NCBI GenBank assembly: GCA_020055645.1
Contig: CM034546.1
Coordinates: 80,600,001-80,664,000, forward strand
From: Tomocerus qinae
Lineage: Eukaryota > Arthropoda > Collembola > Entomobryomorpha > Tomoceridae
Direction of reading: 5' to 3'
Length of the DNA stretch: 64,000 bases
Positions 1 to 11,949 of this stretch are shown in pieces. Under the pieces are notes generated by a model. That model did no database searches, was not told the DNA's origin, and worked only from the letters and a program-made list of their open reading frames with translations. A program made the position numbers and the translations under genes. Positions within the stretch are counted from its first letter, which is position 1, and every line of letters starts with the position of its first letter.

Positions 1-339
1 GTTAATTTCTCACATAGGCGCATGGGGTCAAATGAGTTTGAAGTCTTTCCAAACCTTTCCAACTGCTCCGGAGCTGTTGGCGTTGGAACTGTTGGAGCTC
101 TGGAGCTGTTGGAGCTCCGGAGCTGTTGGGAGCTCAGGCGTCGTCACCCCTCCACCGCCACTTCACCTCTTAGTATATGTTACCTTTACCAGACCACTAC
201 AACGCATTAGTTGTTATATGTTGATTGTTGATAATAATATTGATATTGATACAAGGCCCTCCTCAGCTCCATCGTCTTGTTACACATTACACGCATTTTA
301 GTTGATGTTGTTACTCTTCATATAATATTATTATACTAG
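1..339. other. Non-coding left edge
   Basis: No gene is supported here. Positions about 60-135 carry a short imperfect GC-rich repeat built on the word GGAGCTGTTGG. The short ORFs in this interval have repeat-like composition and no recognisable domain. Confidence 0.5.
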
Positions 340-893
340 TTTTCGGTGACCAGCCGGATAATGGCCGGTCGGTTGAAATTCTTTGTTAACCAGTGGCTAA
401 ATTGCCTTAAATGGCTGGCTTAAATGGCCGGCCGGTTGAAATTCTTTGTTAATCAGTGGCTAAATTGGCTAAAATGGCCGGCCATTAAATTGGTAAACTT
501 AAATGGAGATTGACCAGTGTTTAGAGACCGGCCATTTTAACCACCCGACCGGCTAAAATGGCTAGCCGGCTGGTCAAAAAGCTTTTTAGCCGGCTAAAAT
601 GGAACACTGAGATTGACCAATGTGATCTGTTTTTCATACCCCTATGGAAACAGCCTAGAGACGATATCCAAAATGACTTTCTCACAGGGCAGGACTTTGA
701 CTGCGGTACTGTCAGCTTTCAACTTTTACATTTCTATCCGCAAGTTGCTTCCACAGACCAAGGGGGTTTTCTCAGCTCACATAGCCCCATTTTTGGCCAT
801 TTAAGCCACTGGCTAACAAAGAATTTCAACCAACCGGCCGGCCAATTTAGCCAGCCATTTTAGCCGACCAGTCGGCTGGTCACTGACCACTGG
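340..893. mobile_element. Fold-back element with GGCCGG-rich arms
   Basis: The left part (about 346-500) and right part (about 790-893) are inverted copies. Both contain the words GAAATTCTTTGTTA and CCAGTGGCT in opposite orientation, and the outer ends read GGTGACCAGCCG and CGGCTGGTCAC. The core (about 620-790) is unique here and has no convincing protein. The left arm also repeats internally (361-430 and 421-500). It is a non-autonomous inverted-repeat transposon; superfamily and target duplication were not resolved. Confidence 0.7.
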
Positions 894-1190
894 TTTCGAA
901 CCCAGGAATATGAATACCAAGAATGCAAAATGCAGCAAGCAAGCAAAGGTATTATTAGCTACTAGCTGATGTTTGTTATGCAATGCATATCAGAAGTTCA
1001 GCTATTTTATCGTCAATCTAAGAGTTAAGATTTTACACCATGGGATAGACAGGCTAAATCTTCATAAAAATCAGGTATGCCCCATGGCGGTTCGAATACA
1101 TTCGTCGAGTCCAGGAATACCGTGAGTGAATGAATGTAGCAAGTAAAGGTATAAGCTCTAACAGCTGGTGATGTAGAGGTGCAATGCACA
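893..1190. repeat. Diverged tandem duplication
   Basis: Positions about 893-1005 and 1089-1190 share an ordered series of words (GGTTTCGAAC or GGTTCGAA, CCAGGAATA, AGCAAG, AAAGGTAT, AGCTG, TGATGT, GCAATGCA). They look like two old copies of one segment. GGTTCGAA resembles a tRNA B box, but no tRNA fold or A box was found. Confidence 0.4.
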
Positions 1191-1614
1191 ATGCACATGG
1201 AAGCCTAGCTAGCCCACCTCCTACACCTACACACCAACGCTCGCACTTCTAAGGCCATCTCATTTCATAAGATCCATATTTTTATTTAGTCTAGTTATGG
1301 GGTCATCATTGTGACCTTTTGTGACCGTCCACAGGCTGAACTAAAACAGCTACTAAGTCAAATAAGAGCTCGTTGGAAATGTCGGATGACAACTTGGTTA
1401 GTGAAGTTCAGCTATGTATTATATCTGTATCCTGATTCCCCATAAGAGGGGATATGTGGTTAATGCAATTAAAATTGCGACCTTGTGAACCTTTACGAAC
1501 CAAGTCATTTCTTTAGCTTTTCAACGAGGTATTTTTCGACTCTGTAGCTGTTGTAGAACGGCCGGATTTTGGAATCTAAGTTGACAAGTTTTCCATTCAA
1601 GCTAAAAGACCCAC

Positions 1615-2381
1615 CTTAAGTCTAATATACACAATCGCTGTGTAATCATGTAAAATATAAATTTATAATATGTGCATATTGGTAGGTAATACTAATGTGC
1701 ACATGTAGAACATGAAAATGGTTGGAAAAAATAAGGATAGTGCAGCATGCGAACAAACATTATCGACTATTTCAAAACATCACTAAAGAAATTGAACTCA
1801 CTTATTTTTATTTCTGAAAATTTAAGTATAACATCTTGTCAGAAGAATAATGAGAAAATAAAAAAGTTTTTAATGAGATCGGCTATAAAGTGTGAACAAT
1901 GAGAATTAAAGAGAACAAGAGTTTCCAAATCAATAGTGGTGTAACCAAATGTATAAATGTTTTATGAACTGCCTGGTCGCAATGAAAAAAATGCAATTTT
2001 TTCTTAATACATCCCTTCCACTGTGACGGCTACAAGTGTGTGCGCATTATAATGTCATATAAATCTTCCGTAGCAGAAACATTTGTATTGTCCATGCTAT
2101 ATAACGAAGAAGTCCACCAGTAACATGATCTTAAAATTCTTGAGATTGAAATCGGTTGAATCTTTCTTTTGTGTACCCGGTCTCAATAAAAACTTTTTTA
2201 TTTCCTCTATCTATAACTATTTATAGACCAAAAGATTTGGATTTTCACATGTTACACTATCTATTTTTTTCCAATCATTTTCATGTTCTACATGTGCACA
2301 TTAGTATTACCTACCAAGATGCACATATTATACATTTATATTTTACATGATTACACAGCGATTGTGTGTATTAGACTTAAG
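1615..2381. mobile_element. Fold-back element flanked by TTAA
   Basis: Arms of about 130 bp (1615-1750 and about 2250-2381) are near-perfect inverted copies sharing words such as AATCGCTGTGTAATCATG and AGGTAATACTAATGTGCAC. The outermost bases are CTTAAG on both sides, so the arms start right after TTAA, the target duplication of piggyBac-type elements. TTAA is itself palindromic here, so the assignment is tentative. No transposase is encoded. Confidence 0.7.
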
Positions 2382-2409
2382 TTTTTTATTGTTTACTTTT
2401 ATTTCCATC

Positions 2410-2590
2410 CAAATCAGGCAATAAGACCAGGAATTAAGCCTAATGCCGAGCAAAATTCAGGCATTAGTCTTAATGCCTAGGCTTATAAGCTTAAAGACTA
2501 GTCTTTAGGCCTAATGCCGGGCATTTTTAGCCATTAAGCTTAATGCCTAGGCATTAGGCCTAATGCCTGAATTCACTTATTGCCGCTAAC
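2410..2590. repeat. Quasi-palindromic cluster of TAATGCC words
   Basis: The words AGGCATTAGGCC and GGCCTAATGCC recur in both orientations around a centre near 2495 (about 2425-2575), with AGACTAGTCT in the middle. The segment could fold into a long imperfect hairpin. No terminal repeat typical of a known element was recognised. Confidence 0.5.
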
Positions 2591-3224
2591 ATATATACGT
2601 GCTTGAGGTGATGTATACATGATATTCTCCCTTCAAAATCTGTAATATTCCGATTGCCGGAAAATCAGTCGAATAAAACACAGGGCCCTGTAGGCCCATC
2701 TCTATTTAAGCGATACGACAAAGTTGGTCTGAAAGACTTAGGTCTGAGTTTGCCACTAGTAGTGCATGCTTTGTTGTATATTCTGTAATCTATATGCATA
2801 CAAAAGTGTGATGTAGATGTATTGATGTATCCTGTAGTTAAACACATCGTAGCGAGCAAAAAATTACAGCAAAAAATCAAACAGAGTCAGTACCTGACAT
2901 AGACAATTACACACTATGTTTTGGCTACCACTTCATTTTTCAATTTACATCTTCGTGATTTCACTCCTGGCCTGTAATAAATAACATCAAATACCCAGAT
3001 CCAGAAGATATATTATTTGTAAGTATATTAAGCGTAAGATTATTGGTGTTAAACATTGAACATATTATTATAATATGTTGTGTTTATTATATATTACATT
3101 ATAATTATAAATATCTCTATAGCTGTCTTATTGTACTTTTATTCATTTTAATATTATCTGTAATACGTTAACCCCGTTTCATTTATTATTTGTTAATTTT
3201 GGTTTCATTTTTTGAATTAGAAAA
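2591..3224. other. Upstream region of the P450 gene
   Basis: AT-rich DNA with no supported coding sequence. It ends at the P450 start codon and should hold that promoter, but no single core-promoter motif stands out from the AT-rich background. Confidence 0.4.
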
Positions 3225-5777
3225 ATGGAGCTGGTTTCTTATTTTACGGTGGCAACTCTTCTGTCTGTGATTGGGTATTTATTTTACAAATTAGTCGAGA
3301 AACAACAAGCATTTTGGACCAAGTATGGAGTTCCCCGCATTAAAAGCAACTATAATATCTTCCAAATACTTTTGCAACGAGTGTCGTTTTTGGATATTGA
3401 AAATGACTATTATAAGCAATTAGGAAATATGCCTTACGCTGGCTACGTGGATGGTTCTGCCTCTACACTGGTGGTTAAAGATGTCGAATTTCTAAGGAAG
3501 ATATTTGTGAAGGATTTTGAATATTTTGTGAACCGGAGGAGTATTGAGATAAACGATAGGAATTTCAAGAACATGCTTATGAATAAAGAAGATGACGAAT
3601 GGAAAGATTTAAGATCAACGATGACTCCAACCTTCACCACGGGGAAAATAAGAAAAATGTTCCCAATTTTTAATAGCTCTTCGAAAAAATTGGTCAGCTA
3701 TGTCAAAGACGAGCTAGCCAAAGATAAGAGCGACAGCGGCGAGGTGGACATGGAAGAAGTTCTAGGGCGCTACGCCATGGATGTTATTTCATCCGCTGCA
3801 TTCGGAATCGAAAGTGGAATTTTTAAAGACCCCGACGTCCTTATTGCAAAAATGGCTAAGAAGCTTCCTTTTAATTTCGGTTTTATAGTGATACTAAAAT
3901 TCTTTGCAACGTTAATGTTCCCATTTTGTAAAAAATATATAAATCTACGATTTTCCGATGAGAAGGCAGATGATTATTTTTCGAAACTTATCTCAGATTC
4001 TATTAAGTACAGAGAATCGTCGGGAGATAAGAGAAACGATTTCCTTCAATTGATGATCGAAACTAAAAATGGTCAGCTTCAAGTCGAATCCAAAGAAGAA
4101 GAAATGGACACTTACGAAAAAGATGCCCAGCTCAGTTCCACCAAGAAGAAAAAACTTCAAATCAGCGACGACATAATCGTTGCCAATTGCATGTTATTTA
4201 TGATAGGAGGTTTTGACACTGTCAGTTCAGGATTAATGTTTGGGGCTTACGCTTTGGCTCTTAACCCAGATATACAAGAAAGACTTAGAGCGGAGCTTGT
4301 TGACATTGTTGAAAACAGTGACGGCGAGCTCAGCTACGATGACATTAACCAACATGAATATCTCGACAAAATAATCAACGGTAAGACTTCAACTGAAACT
4401 GATTTTAGGTACGTATCTTGCCATGTTATAATGCTTGACCGTAATATATTGTTAAGTATAAAGTATGAAACGATAAAGTATTATACTAAATGTGAGTACT
4501 TATAGGTTAGTATATAAAATATTTTTATAATGATATTTAAAGATTCGATAGATTTTAATTCATTCCGCAATGATTAATACTTATATTTATTAACAAAACA
4601 AAGTCATTTTAGTAGATCATTATGAATAACCAAAGGACGGTATCCAACTTTTCGTTTTTAGGGTATTCTGATAGCCCAGAAAAAATGGGACAAAAATAGT
4701 ATAGGAAGCTATAGGTCAAAAATGAGGCCCTGGTTTTTAAAAAATGAAAAACCTAAAGAGGCGCCAATACTTCCTTTGTTATAATTTTTTTGTATGGAAA
4801 CCCTGATTTGGGGTATTTGGCCGGGGTTTTTATAAGGTACAATATAGACGGAAAGTGATCTTTAGTGTCTAAACCAACTTCTGAGAAAAAACTGTGTGCG
4901 GACTATTTAACACTGATTTTTAATTTCGATTTTAGTATTTCTTAACATGTAAAAATTCAAAAAAATTCAAAAAATCGAAATTAAAAATCGGTGTTAAATA
5001 GTCCGCACACAGTTTTTTCTCAGAAGTTGGTTTAGACACTAAAGATCACTTTCCGTCTATATTGTACACTATAAAAACCCCGGCCAAATACCCCAAATCA
5101 GGGTTTCCATACAATAAATTATAACAAAGGAAGTATTGGCGCCTCTTTAGGTTTTTCATTTTTTAAAAACCAGGGCTTCATTTTTGACCTATAGCTTCCT
5201 ATACTATTTTTGTCCCATTTTTTCTGGGCTATCAGAATACCCTAAAAACGAAAAGTTGGATACCGTCCTTTAATGTTTTAGAAACTTTGAGAATGTATCC
5301 TCCTGCAATGAAGACAGAAAGAGTCTGCACCAAAAATTACCCTCTGGATGATACGGGAAAGGTTTATGTTCCAAAAGGCAGTATTATTTCATTTCCAATT
5401 TACCAAATTCACCATGACGCAACTCATTTCTCCAATCCCGAGGTTTTTGACCCAGAACGGTTCTCGATGGAAGAGAAGGCAAAGAGAAGTCCTTATGTGT
5501 TTATGCCATTTGGACACGGACCTCGGAATTGCATTGGTATTTATAATATTTTCTGTTTGTTACACATGATGAATATCTATGTACAGTCTACACATTATCT
5601 CTTATGATTATAGCAAACCGGTTTGCTCTGACTGAATTGAAAGCAGCAATTGCCAATTTAGTGCTAAATTTCGAAATCGAAGCATGTGCAAAGTCACCAA
5701 TACCGCTGGAGTTTCGCAATGTTACGACGTTGAAGCCGTTAGGACCAATGTGGCTAAAACTAAAATCTATAAAGTAA
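3225..5777 (+). CDS. Cytochrome P450, CYP3-clan type, three exons
   Basis: Exons 3225-4380, 5282-5536 and 5614-5777 join in phase (1575 nt, 524 residues). The product is a haem monooxygenase. An N-terminal hydrophobic anchor (residues about 5-22) indicates an ER-membrane microsomal enzyme. Visible landmarks are W126xxxR130 of helix C, the I-helix oxygen-binding GGFDT (328-332), ETLR (386-389, split by intron 1), DPERF (442-446), and the haem loop FGHGPRNC with Cys469. The residue two after this cysteine is Ala rather than the usual Gly; it is encoded across intron 2 and is tolerated in the family. The TPTFTTGKIRKMF segment resembles CYP6/CYP9-type enzymes, so xenobiotic or endogenous lipid oxidation is plausible, but the substrate is unknown. 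Intron 1 (901 bp) is mostly a fold-back transposon. A likely poly(A) signal lies near 5808 or 5970. Confidence 0.93.
4632..5271. mobile_element. 640-bp near-perfect hairpin element in P450 intron 1
   Basis: Two arms of roughly 300 bp (4632-4935 and 4968-5271) are almost exact inverted copies with a loop of about 35 bp. The ends are AAAGGACGG and CCGTCCTTT. The right end lies only 10 bases before the 3' splice site at 5280-5281, so much of the usual branch-point and pyrimidine region lies inside the element. No ORF of note. Superfamily and target duplication were not resolved. Confidence 0.9.
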
Positions 5778-6090
5778 CTATTAACCTGTGAATACAAGGT
5801 TTTTAAAATAAAATAAAACTACCTTAGCTGAAATTTAATCCAAAATAATTTACTTGGCCAATTCTGTTCTAAGACTAACAATGGAATATATTATGGCAAA
5901 TTGTACTGTATGTCTGTTGCTGGGGAACAGTATAATATTATCATGTTTGGATATGTCTGATGCAGTTTGACAATAAAGCTATGATTTGATTTGATATCTA
6001 TTTCTGTGGATATTGTGGAATTACCTAGGTAATTAAAAGCATTTAAAAGCTATATCTAGGCATAATTTAGACACATATACTTGGTCTGTT

Positions 6091-6835
6091 CAAGGTATCG
6101 AAAAACCCGGGTTTTTTAGGAAAAAACCCTCGAACCCGGGTTTTTTTGGGTTTTTTGGGTTTAAGGGTTTTTTGGGTTTAAGGGTTTTTTATATAACTAT
6201 AGGTATAAATACAAGCCTATATACTATACCATATATGAAAACTACAGCTGACAACAACAACAACCGTGTCAACTACTATTACTTACGTCAATGAAAAGAA
6301 AAATTAAAGCATAAAAGTTTAATTTATGTTGTAACGTAGCAAGCAGTATTTTTATGAACACCTATATTATTATTACTGTTTGATAACAACTAGTGAAATA
6401 TTAAGCAAAATATTTTACTGACTATATTGACTTTATGAAATTATTCCTTTGTTAATTGCAAAGCATTACATTAATGAATATGTAAGTGATAAATTGAAAT
6501 TATGTGTACAACAATATTATAAACACAATCTTCACAATGCAATGACTAAAGTATACATAAAACTAATATTATTATAGTCCTCACATTACGATACATTAAT
6601 TACGCTTAGAAGTGTAGAACTTATATTTATTTTGTTTCCACCTGATTATGCATTTGTTTACATTTTTGAATAGAAATTAGTATGTATTGCGTATCTAGAT
6701 GGAGCTGTAGTGCACATTGTTGTATGTTTTGTAATAAACCCAAAAAACCCGGGGTTTTTTAAGTAAAGCGGGGTGGGTTTTTTGCCAAAAAACCCAAAAA
6801 ACCCCAACCCATTAAAAACCCGACCCACAACCTTG
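6091..6835. mobile_element. hAT-type non-autonomous element with 8-bp TSD
   Basis: The ends are CAAGGTATCG and a run closing in CAACCTTG. They are flanked by an exact 8-bp direct repeat GGTCTGTT (6083-6090 and 6836-6843). Sub-terminal stretches at both ends are rich in AAAACCC/GGGTTTT words. The interior (about 6200-6720) is plain AT-rich DNA without a transposase. The 8-bp duplication and CARGG-type termini fit hAT MITEs. Confidence 0.8.
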
Positions 6836-6843
6836 GGTCTGTT

Positions 6844-7681
6844 ATTAATATTAAATTTATTTTTAACCTTTAATCGTCATCTGACATCTGTACACTACAG
6901 ACTGCAAAGTACCTGCTGTGTGTATATGTTACAGGAAATTTGTAAGAGACCGAGAGTTTTATCAATCTCATTCATCACATTATGAAGCAGCACGAGAATG
7001 CGTTTATTGTATATTCACCGATTTTCAACATGATGCATGTAATACATTTACTCTTTTTCATCAAATTCCGAAGTAGGTAGTTATAAACTTTAATTTAATT
7101 ATCTACTCAAAAGTGTGTTAGTAGACGACTGTCCTAGCACGATATGCATTTTTTAGAGTTGTCAGTTACTCCCTAAACTAATTAAAACCTAAATAATGAG
7201 CAACATCAGCGTTTTCATTTTAGTTTAGACAATAATATATTTTCATACCATCCATTTGAGGCGATCCGAACCAGTATAATAATGTTTCCGATATCATGCA
7301 GATAGTTTTAGATTCTCTCTGTTCCTTGGCTTGGTATTTCACACAATTTATGGGTAAGTGTCATTAATGTGTTTGTGTAAGTGCAATCATTAAATTAAAT
7401 AAATTAATATCCTATCATTAAAATCAATTTTCTCATTTTCTAGTATTTTATTATGTCACAATTACATATAGTACAGGAATAAATAATAGGGAGTTGGAAA
7501 TTCTGAGAGGTTAGCTGACATGGATCGATTGTTTATTTAATGTTGACACCAATCTGACCTTTCGTTTTTATGAAAAATTTTCATGTCGACATGGATTTAA
7601 GATTAAATTGCCAATTTTTGCAAAATCACATTTCAGAATTTAATGCATGGAGAGAGCCTGTTTCAACTCCCAGTACTATAG
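6844..7681. other. Non-coding interval
   Basis: AT-rich sequence without a recognisable gene, long repeat or terminal inverted repeat. Confidence 0.4.
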
Positions 7682-7683
7682 TA

Positions 7684-8460
7684 CTGTCGTAACCATTAGT
7701 TCTGACAGTGATTCAAATTCTGACTACATTTTTGCCCCTCTCTGATTGGTCCAAATTTTTTGTAATCAGCCAATGAAATTGCAGATTTCATTTACACAAA
7801 TCTATATGATTTCCAAAATGCATTTTAAGGGGTAGAATTTAATAAAGCAAATACCGTGAATATCAAATGTTATGCACTCATGATAAAGAAATCGATATTA
7901 GGATGAATACTAAATCCGAATCTCATTGCAACCTCATTCGCATGAGCATAGTCGAGTTGTTGGAAGTATACCTGTGGATTAAAATTTTGGAATAAGTCTT
8001 ATGCATATGATATGCATTATCAGAAATTATTTGGAATATTCAGTAAAATAAAACATTTTATTTCTTAAAACGTACTCTTTCGTATCTCTGTTCTCTGTTT
8101 ACAAAGACTATACCTTCCAAATAATTTCTGATAATGTATAACAAATAAGATTTATTTCAAAGTTTTAATTCACAAACACTTCCAACAACTCAACTATGTT
8201 CATGTGAATGAGGTTGTAATGAGATTCAGATTTAGTATTCATCCCAATATTATTTCTTTATCAAGAGTGCATAATATTTGCTATTCACGGTATTTGCTTC
8301 ATTAAATTCTACCCCTTAAGATTCATTTTGGAAATCATATAGATTTGTGTAAATGAAATCTGCAATTTCATTGGCTGATTACAAAAAATTTGGACCAATC
8401 AGAGAGGGGCAAAAATGTAGTCAGAATTTGAATCACTGTCAGAACTAATGGTTACGACAG
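7684..8460. mobile_element. TA-flanked fold-back element, about 350-bp arms
   Basis: Arms 7684-8035 and 8115-8460 are inverted copies with a few per cent divergence plus small indels. The tips read CTGTCGTAACC and GGTTACGACAG, and TA dinucleotides flank both (7682-7683 and 8461-8462), as expected for Tc1/mariner-type insertion. There is no intact coding sequence. The element encodes no protein and would need a transposase supplied elsewhere. Confidence 0.85.
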
Positions 8461-8635
8461 TAAATAGGATATTTATATTCACGAAGTTGTGGCACAAGTC
8501 GGAGGTAGTAATAACTACTGCTGTAGAAAATGCATTGTTTATTTTTTTAATGATGAAGTATGGTGTATAGTCGGAATTCAAAATGATTGTGCATTCAAAA
8601 AATATCTTTTCCACTCAGTCATTATTATATACTAG

Positions 8636-8900
8636 TGAACTCAGCTAAGGGGCAAATCTAGCACTAAAGATAAATTCAGCAGGCCACGCTTCACAGTAAT
8701 AAAAACAATTTCGAAAACATCCCATTAGGTTATTACATTTCGTCTTCCTCCGGAAAGAATCAAGAGGGTAGTAAAAACGTAAACCCAGCTCTACTAAAAA
8801 TATTAAGTTTGTCGATATAGCATAACCAATTTGTATTAAAAGTTGTCAAATACTATTTAATAAGCCACATTACGATCATTACGAAATACCTAGCACACAG
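8636..8900 (+). repeat. Copy 1 of a dispersed repeat with GTGAACTCAGC end
   Basis: The segment starts TAGTGAACTCAGC and shares a long string of words, in order, with the reverse complement of about 24590-25365. These include GCTAGATTTGCCCCTTAGCTG, AGGCCAC/GGTGGCCTGCTGAAT and CCCATTAGGTTATTA-type words. The same end sequence terminates the large fold-back at 44947-49382. Its inner boundary could not be placed. Confidence 0.65.
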
Positions 8901-9123
8901 ATTAAATTGAAAATGGCACGTATAACCTTAATTACAAATTATGTGTGTATTATAATAAGCAGAGTAATAATAATAAGTCAAAAACGAAACTTTAAATCTA
9001 ACCACACCGCACCAACCATGCCCAAGACATTAGCAAAACACTTTTCATTTTTACGCAGTCCAGAGTCGAGGTTGCTAATTATGAAACATTTCCATTTGCT
9101 TTTTGGTATTATCCTAGCTCGCT

Positions 9124-9291
9124 TAAGCACGTAACCAGTTGAGGGGGTGGAGGGGCTGCAGCAACCTCCCAAAGAAAAGTTTTTCCCTAAAAGACCTATA
9201 CCGTAAACATTTTTGGCAGTTCGCACGTATTACGTTTTTGAATAACCATTTGTGGCGCCCCCATTTGACCAAATTTCTGGTTACGTGCCTG
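9124..9291. mobile_element. G-run MITE (CACGTAACCAG ends)
   Basis: The ends read GCACGTAACCAG and CTGGTTACGTGC. The sequence carries the G-run next to the left end and a C-run near the right that typify the MITE group seen throughout this window. Possible 8-bp flanks (AGCTCGCT and AGTTCGAC) match at six of eight positions, so this copy is older than others. Confidence 0.65.
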
Positions 9292-10698
9292 AGTTCGACC
9301 TGCCACATATAGTGACATACATAGGTAGGTAAATTTATTGCTTTATCTAAGACGGTGTTTATAAGTGATGTAAAAGGAATGTAGTATTCCTAAAATTACA
9401 ACTGCACTTAATTTGCATGAAGCCTGCATAAAGGTCTTCACAAGTTTCATTTATCATCGTTAAATGCAAGAGTTCTAGTCGTAGAGAACACAAAAGAGAA
9501 CAACATTATCCTGTTTTAAAAAATCTCCTACTTAATTGCTTTTACGATATTTTTAAGAGTTGTCACCACAAAATGAAGGATATTTGATTAAATCATACAA
9601 CCTCAGTGAAACGGTAAAAAATTTGCATCCGAATCGGAATCTATGACATCGTTTTTGATATCCTACGAATTATAAATACAAATTAATAATGTAACTCTTA
9701 TTCACAACATGAAAGAAATTGTTATGCAAATTAATTATTCTGCATGATCATCTCTATCGGCAATAACTTCTAATTGTGGCTTACGTGAAATGTGATATTT
9801 GTCAATCTTCCTTGTTTTCGAATTCCACGATGTGCAGTTCGGATTGATTCTAAGCTTGGGTTCTTAGAAATCAAGTTTTGTATGGCCTTCTTAGTTAACT
9901 ACAAAATATTAATAGGTGTTTCTGTAGGTTCGTAATTACAAACAGTATAGTTGATGTCAAACATTATGCTAAATACTAACCAAACATTGTACGAATAACT
10001 ATAATATGTCTCTTCTCTGCGTAGAAACGGTCAATTTACTATATACGTACCAATTCGTTTCTTGAGATGTCCAAGCTCTTCAACTTTAAAAACTTCAGGG
10101 CCTTTAAATTTTCATCTCGAAGAGAATAACTCACAATTCTCAGTCTCATTAATCCTTAAATGTAGTAAACTTAAATTAACATTTACATAATTGAAAATAT
10201 TTAATATTAAAATAAAAACTTAGTACTTTTAAAACGGAAATGTAACTAAATGATAGCAATTATGGCCAAATCGAATCGAGAGCAAGAATTTGAAAATCCA
10301 TTGTCAAAATTTATGCCTAAATCATAGCCATTGGGTGTTCGTTATTGTTTCATGTATAAAGCTAGGTTTTGAGTCTCACTTTGCTGTTCACTTCCCCCAT
10401 AATTTTCCTGTTTCACGCCAAAATGTCAATTTATAGTTCCACGGGATACTGACGTTATTCCTAAGTTATCACGAATAAAATTAACGACGCAATCTTGTCG
10501 CGCGGCAACATTTATAGTTGTTTCACTATTAATTTTTTGGAAAACTTTACTGTTTTTCCAAAGTTGAACAGATTCAACTTTATTACTGCGTGAAAAGTGA
10601 AACTGTAGGCAATACGAATACAATTGTAATATTAAAATAGCAGTTTTTTCTTGAACTCTTTTTGGCCAGAAAAATATTTCATTAAATTTTTTAACATT

Positions 10699-11760
10699 AT
10701 GAAAGACAACAACAAATTGAAGATAGAAGAACTGCTCATCAATTTGGTTCAAACATACCCATACTTGTACAATAAGCAGCACCCGGACTTTAAAGATAAG
10801 GGTAAAAAGGAAAATGCCTGTATGGCAATTAACGAAGTCCTCAAATTAAAAACGCGTGAGTGTTTTAAACCTTCATTTAAACTTTAAATATTTTAAATCA
10901 ATTTGTATTTACTGTTCAAATATTTGATTTAATACTTTCTTTTAGCCATAAATTTAATAAATTATAAAAATGTGATAATGTCATTCATCAATAATTTTTA
11001 GCTGAAGAACGCATGACTCTGTTGAAAACACTGAAAGACCAATACCTGGCGTTTTAGCGGAAAAAAACAACCAACGGGAAGTGGAAGAGGATCAAGAATA
11101 TATTTTCGTCACGAAATGTCAATGGGGTTTCTGAATGACACTTCGTCTGATAGTCAAAGTCAAACGTAATTTCTATAAAACACGTCAAGTTTAAAATATA
11201 TGATATGATCGCATTTATTGAATCATACACCATAACACGGTCTAATTCGATTTATGATTTAATACATTATTATAGAAACTATTCAAACATTGATGACTCA
11301 GTGGATCCAGGGAACCAAGCAGAAGGAATCACGGAGGCGATTGCAAATGTTGACGGTCAAATAAATCATAATTTTACGTCGTCAGCTCCAGGCCCCAGTG
11401 TTGAAACTGAAAAAATACAGTACCCTTCTCGGAGTCACACCAAAGTATTTTACTTTACTAAATTTCTAGCATACGGTGGTATATCTTTAGACATTAAATT
11501 AAAATGACCCTAATGTTTTTATCTAGAAAAGACCCATGGATCCTTTCGAACAATCTCTACTAAAAGCCATTGAAGATGACAAAACAATGACAGATGAACA
11601 TTACAACTTTTGTCTTAGTATAGCTCCTAAGCTAAGAAGAATTTATGAAAAAAACCCAATCACTGCAGCTCAAGCCCAACTGAAAATTCAGCAAGTTATT
11701 GTTGACGCCGAAATTTTAATCTTAACTGGAGGATCAGAGGAATCATTGGGTACAGATTAA
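10699..11760 (+). pseudogene. Harbinger MADF accessory protein, one-base frameshift
   Basis: Four exons (10699-10855, 11002-11165, 11276-11444, 11527-11760) join with GT-AG introns. The N-terminal part has the MADF pattern (LINLVQTYPYLYNKQHPDF, then PEERMTLLKTLKDQY). The middle part carries FLNDTSSDSQS. The C-terminal part has a helical YNFCLSIAPKLRR...AQLKIQQVI segment as in proteins paired with Harbinger transposase. Such proteins bind the element ends and help bring the transposase into the nucleus. In exon 2 a run of four T (about 11053-11056) puts TAG in frame; one T fewer would keep the frame open through the rest (about 240 codons). It could also be a sequencing slip. Confidence 0.8.
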
Positions 11761-11949
11761 AATAAAATGGTAGCCAATAATATTGAAACAATCCAGAATT
11801 TTTACTCAGAAAGCATGTTAATAAAATAAAGGAATATCTTGCGATGTTGTAGATTTTTGAATTCTAAACAGCCATTGTCATAATTTATTTTGTTCATATA
11901 ATAACTGTAATGCATACACAAAGTCGTTATTACGTAAGAATAAATACAA

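Noticed and set aside
893-910. tRNA-derived SINE head (GGTTTCGAACCC)
   Set aside because: Only a B-box-like word is present; no A box at the right distance and no cloverleaf could be drawn.
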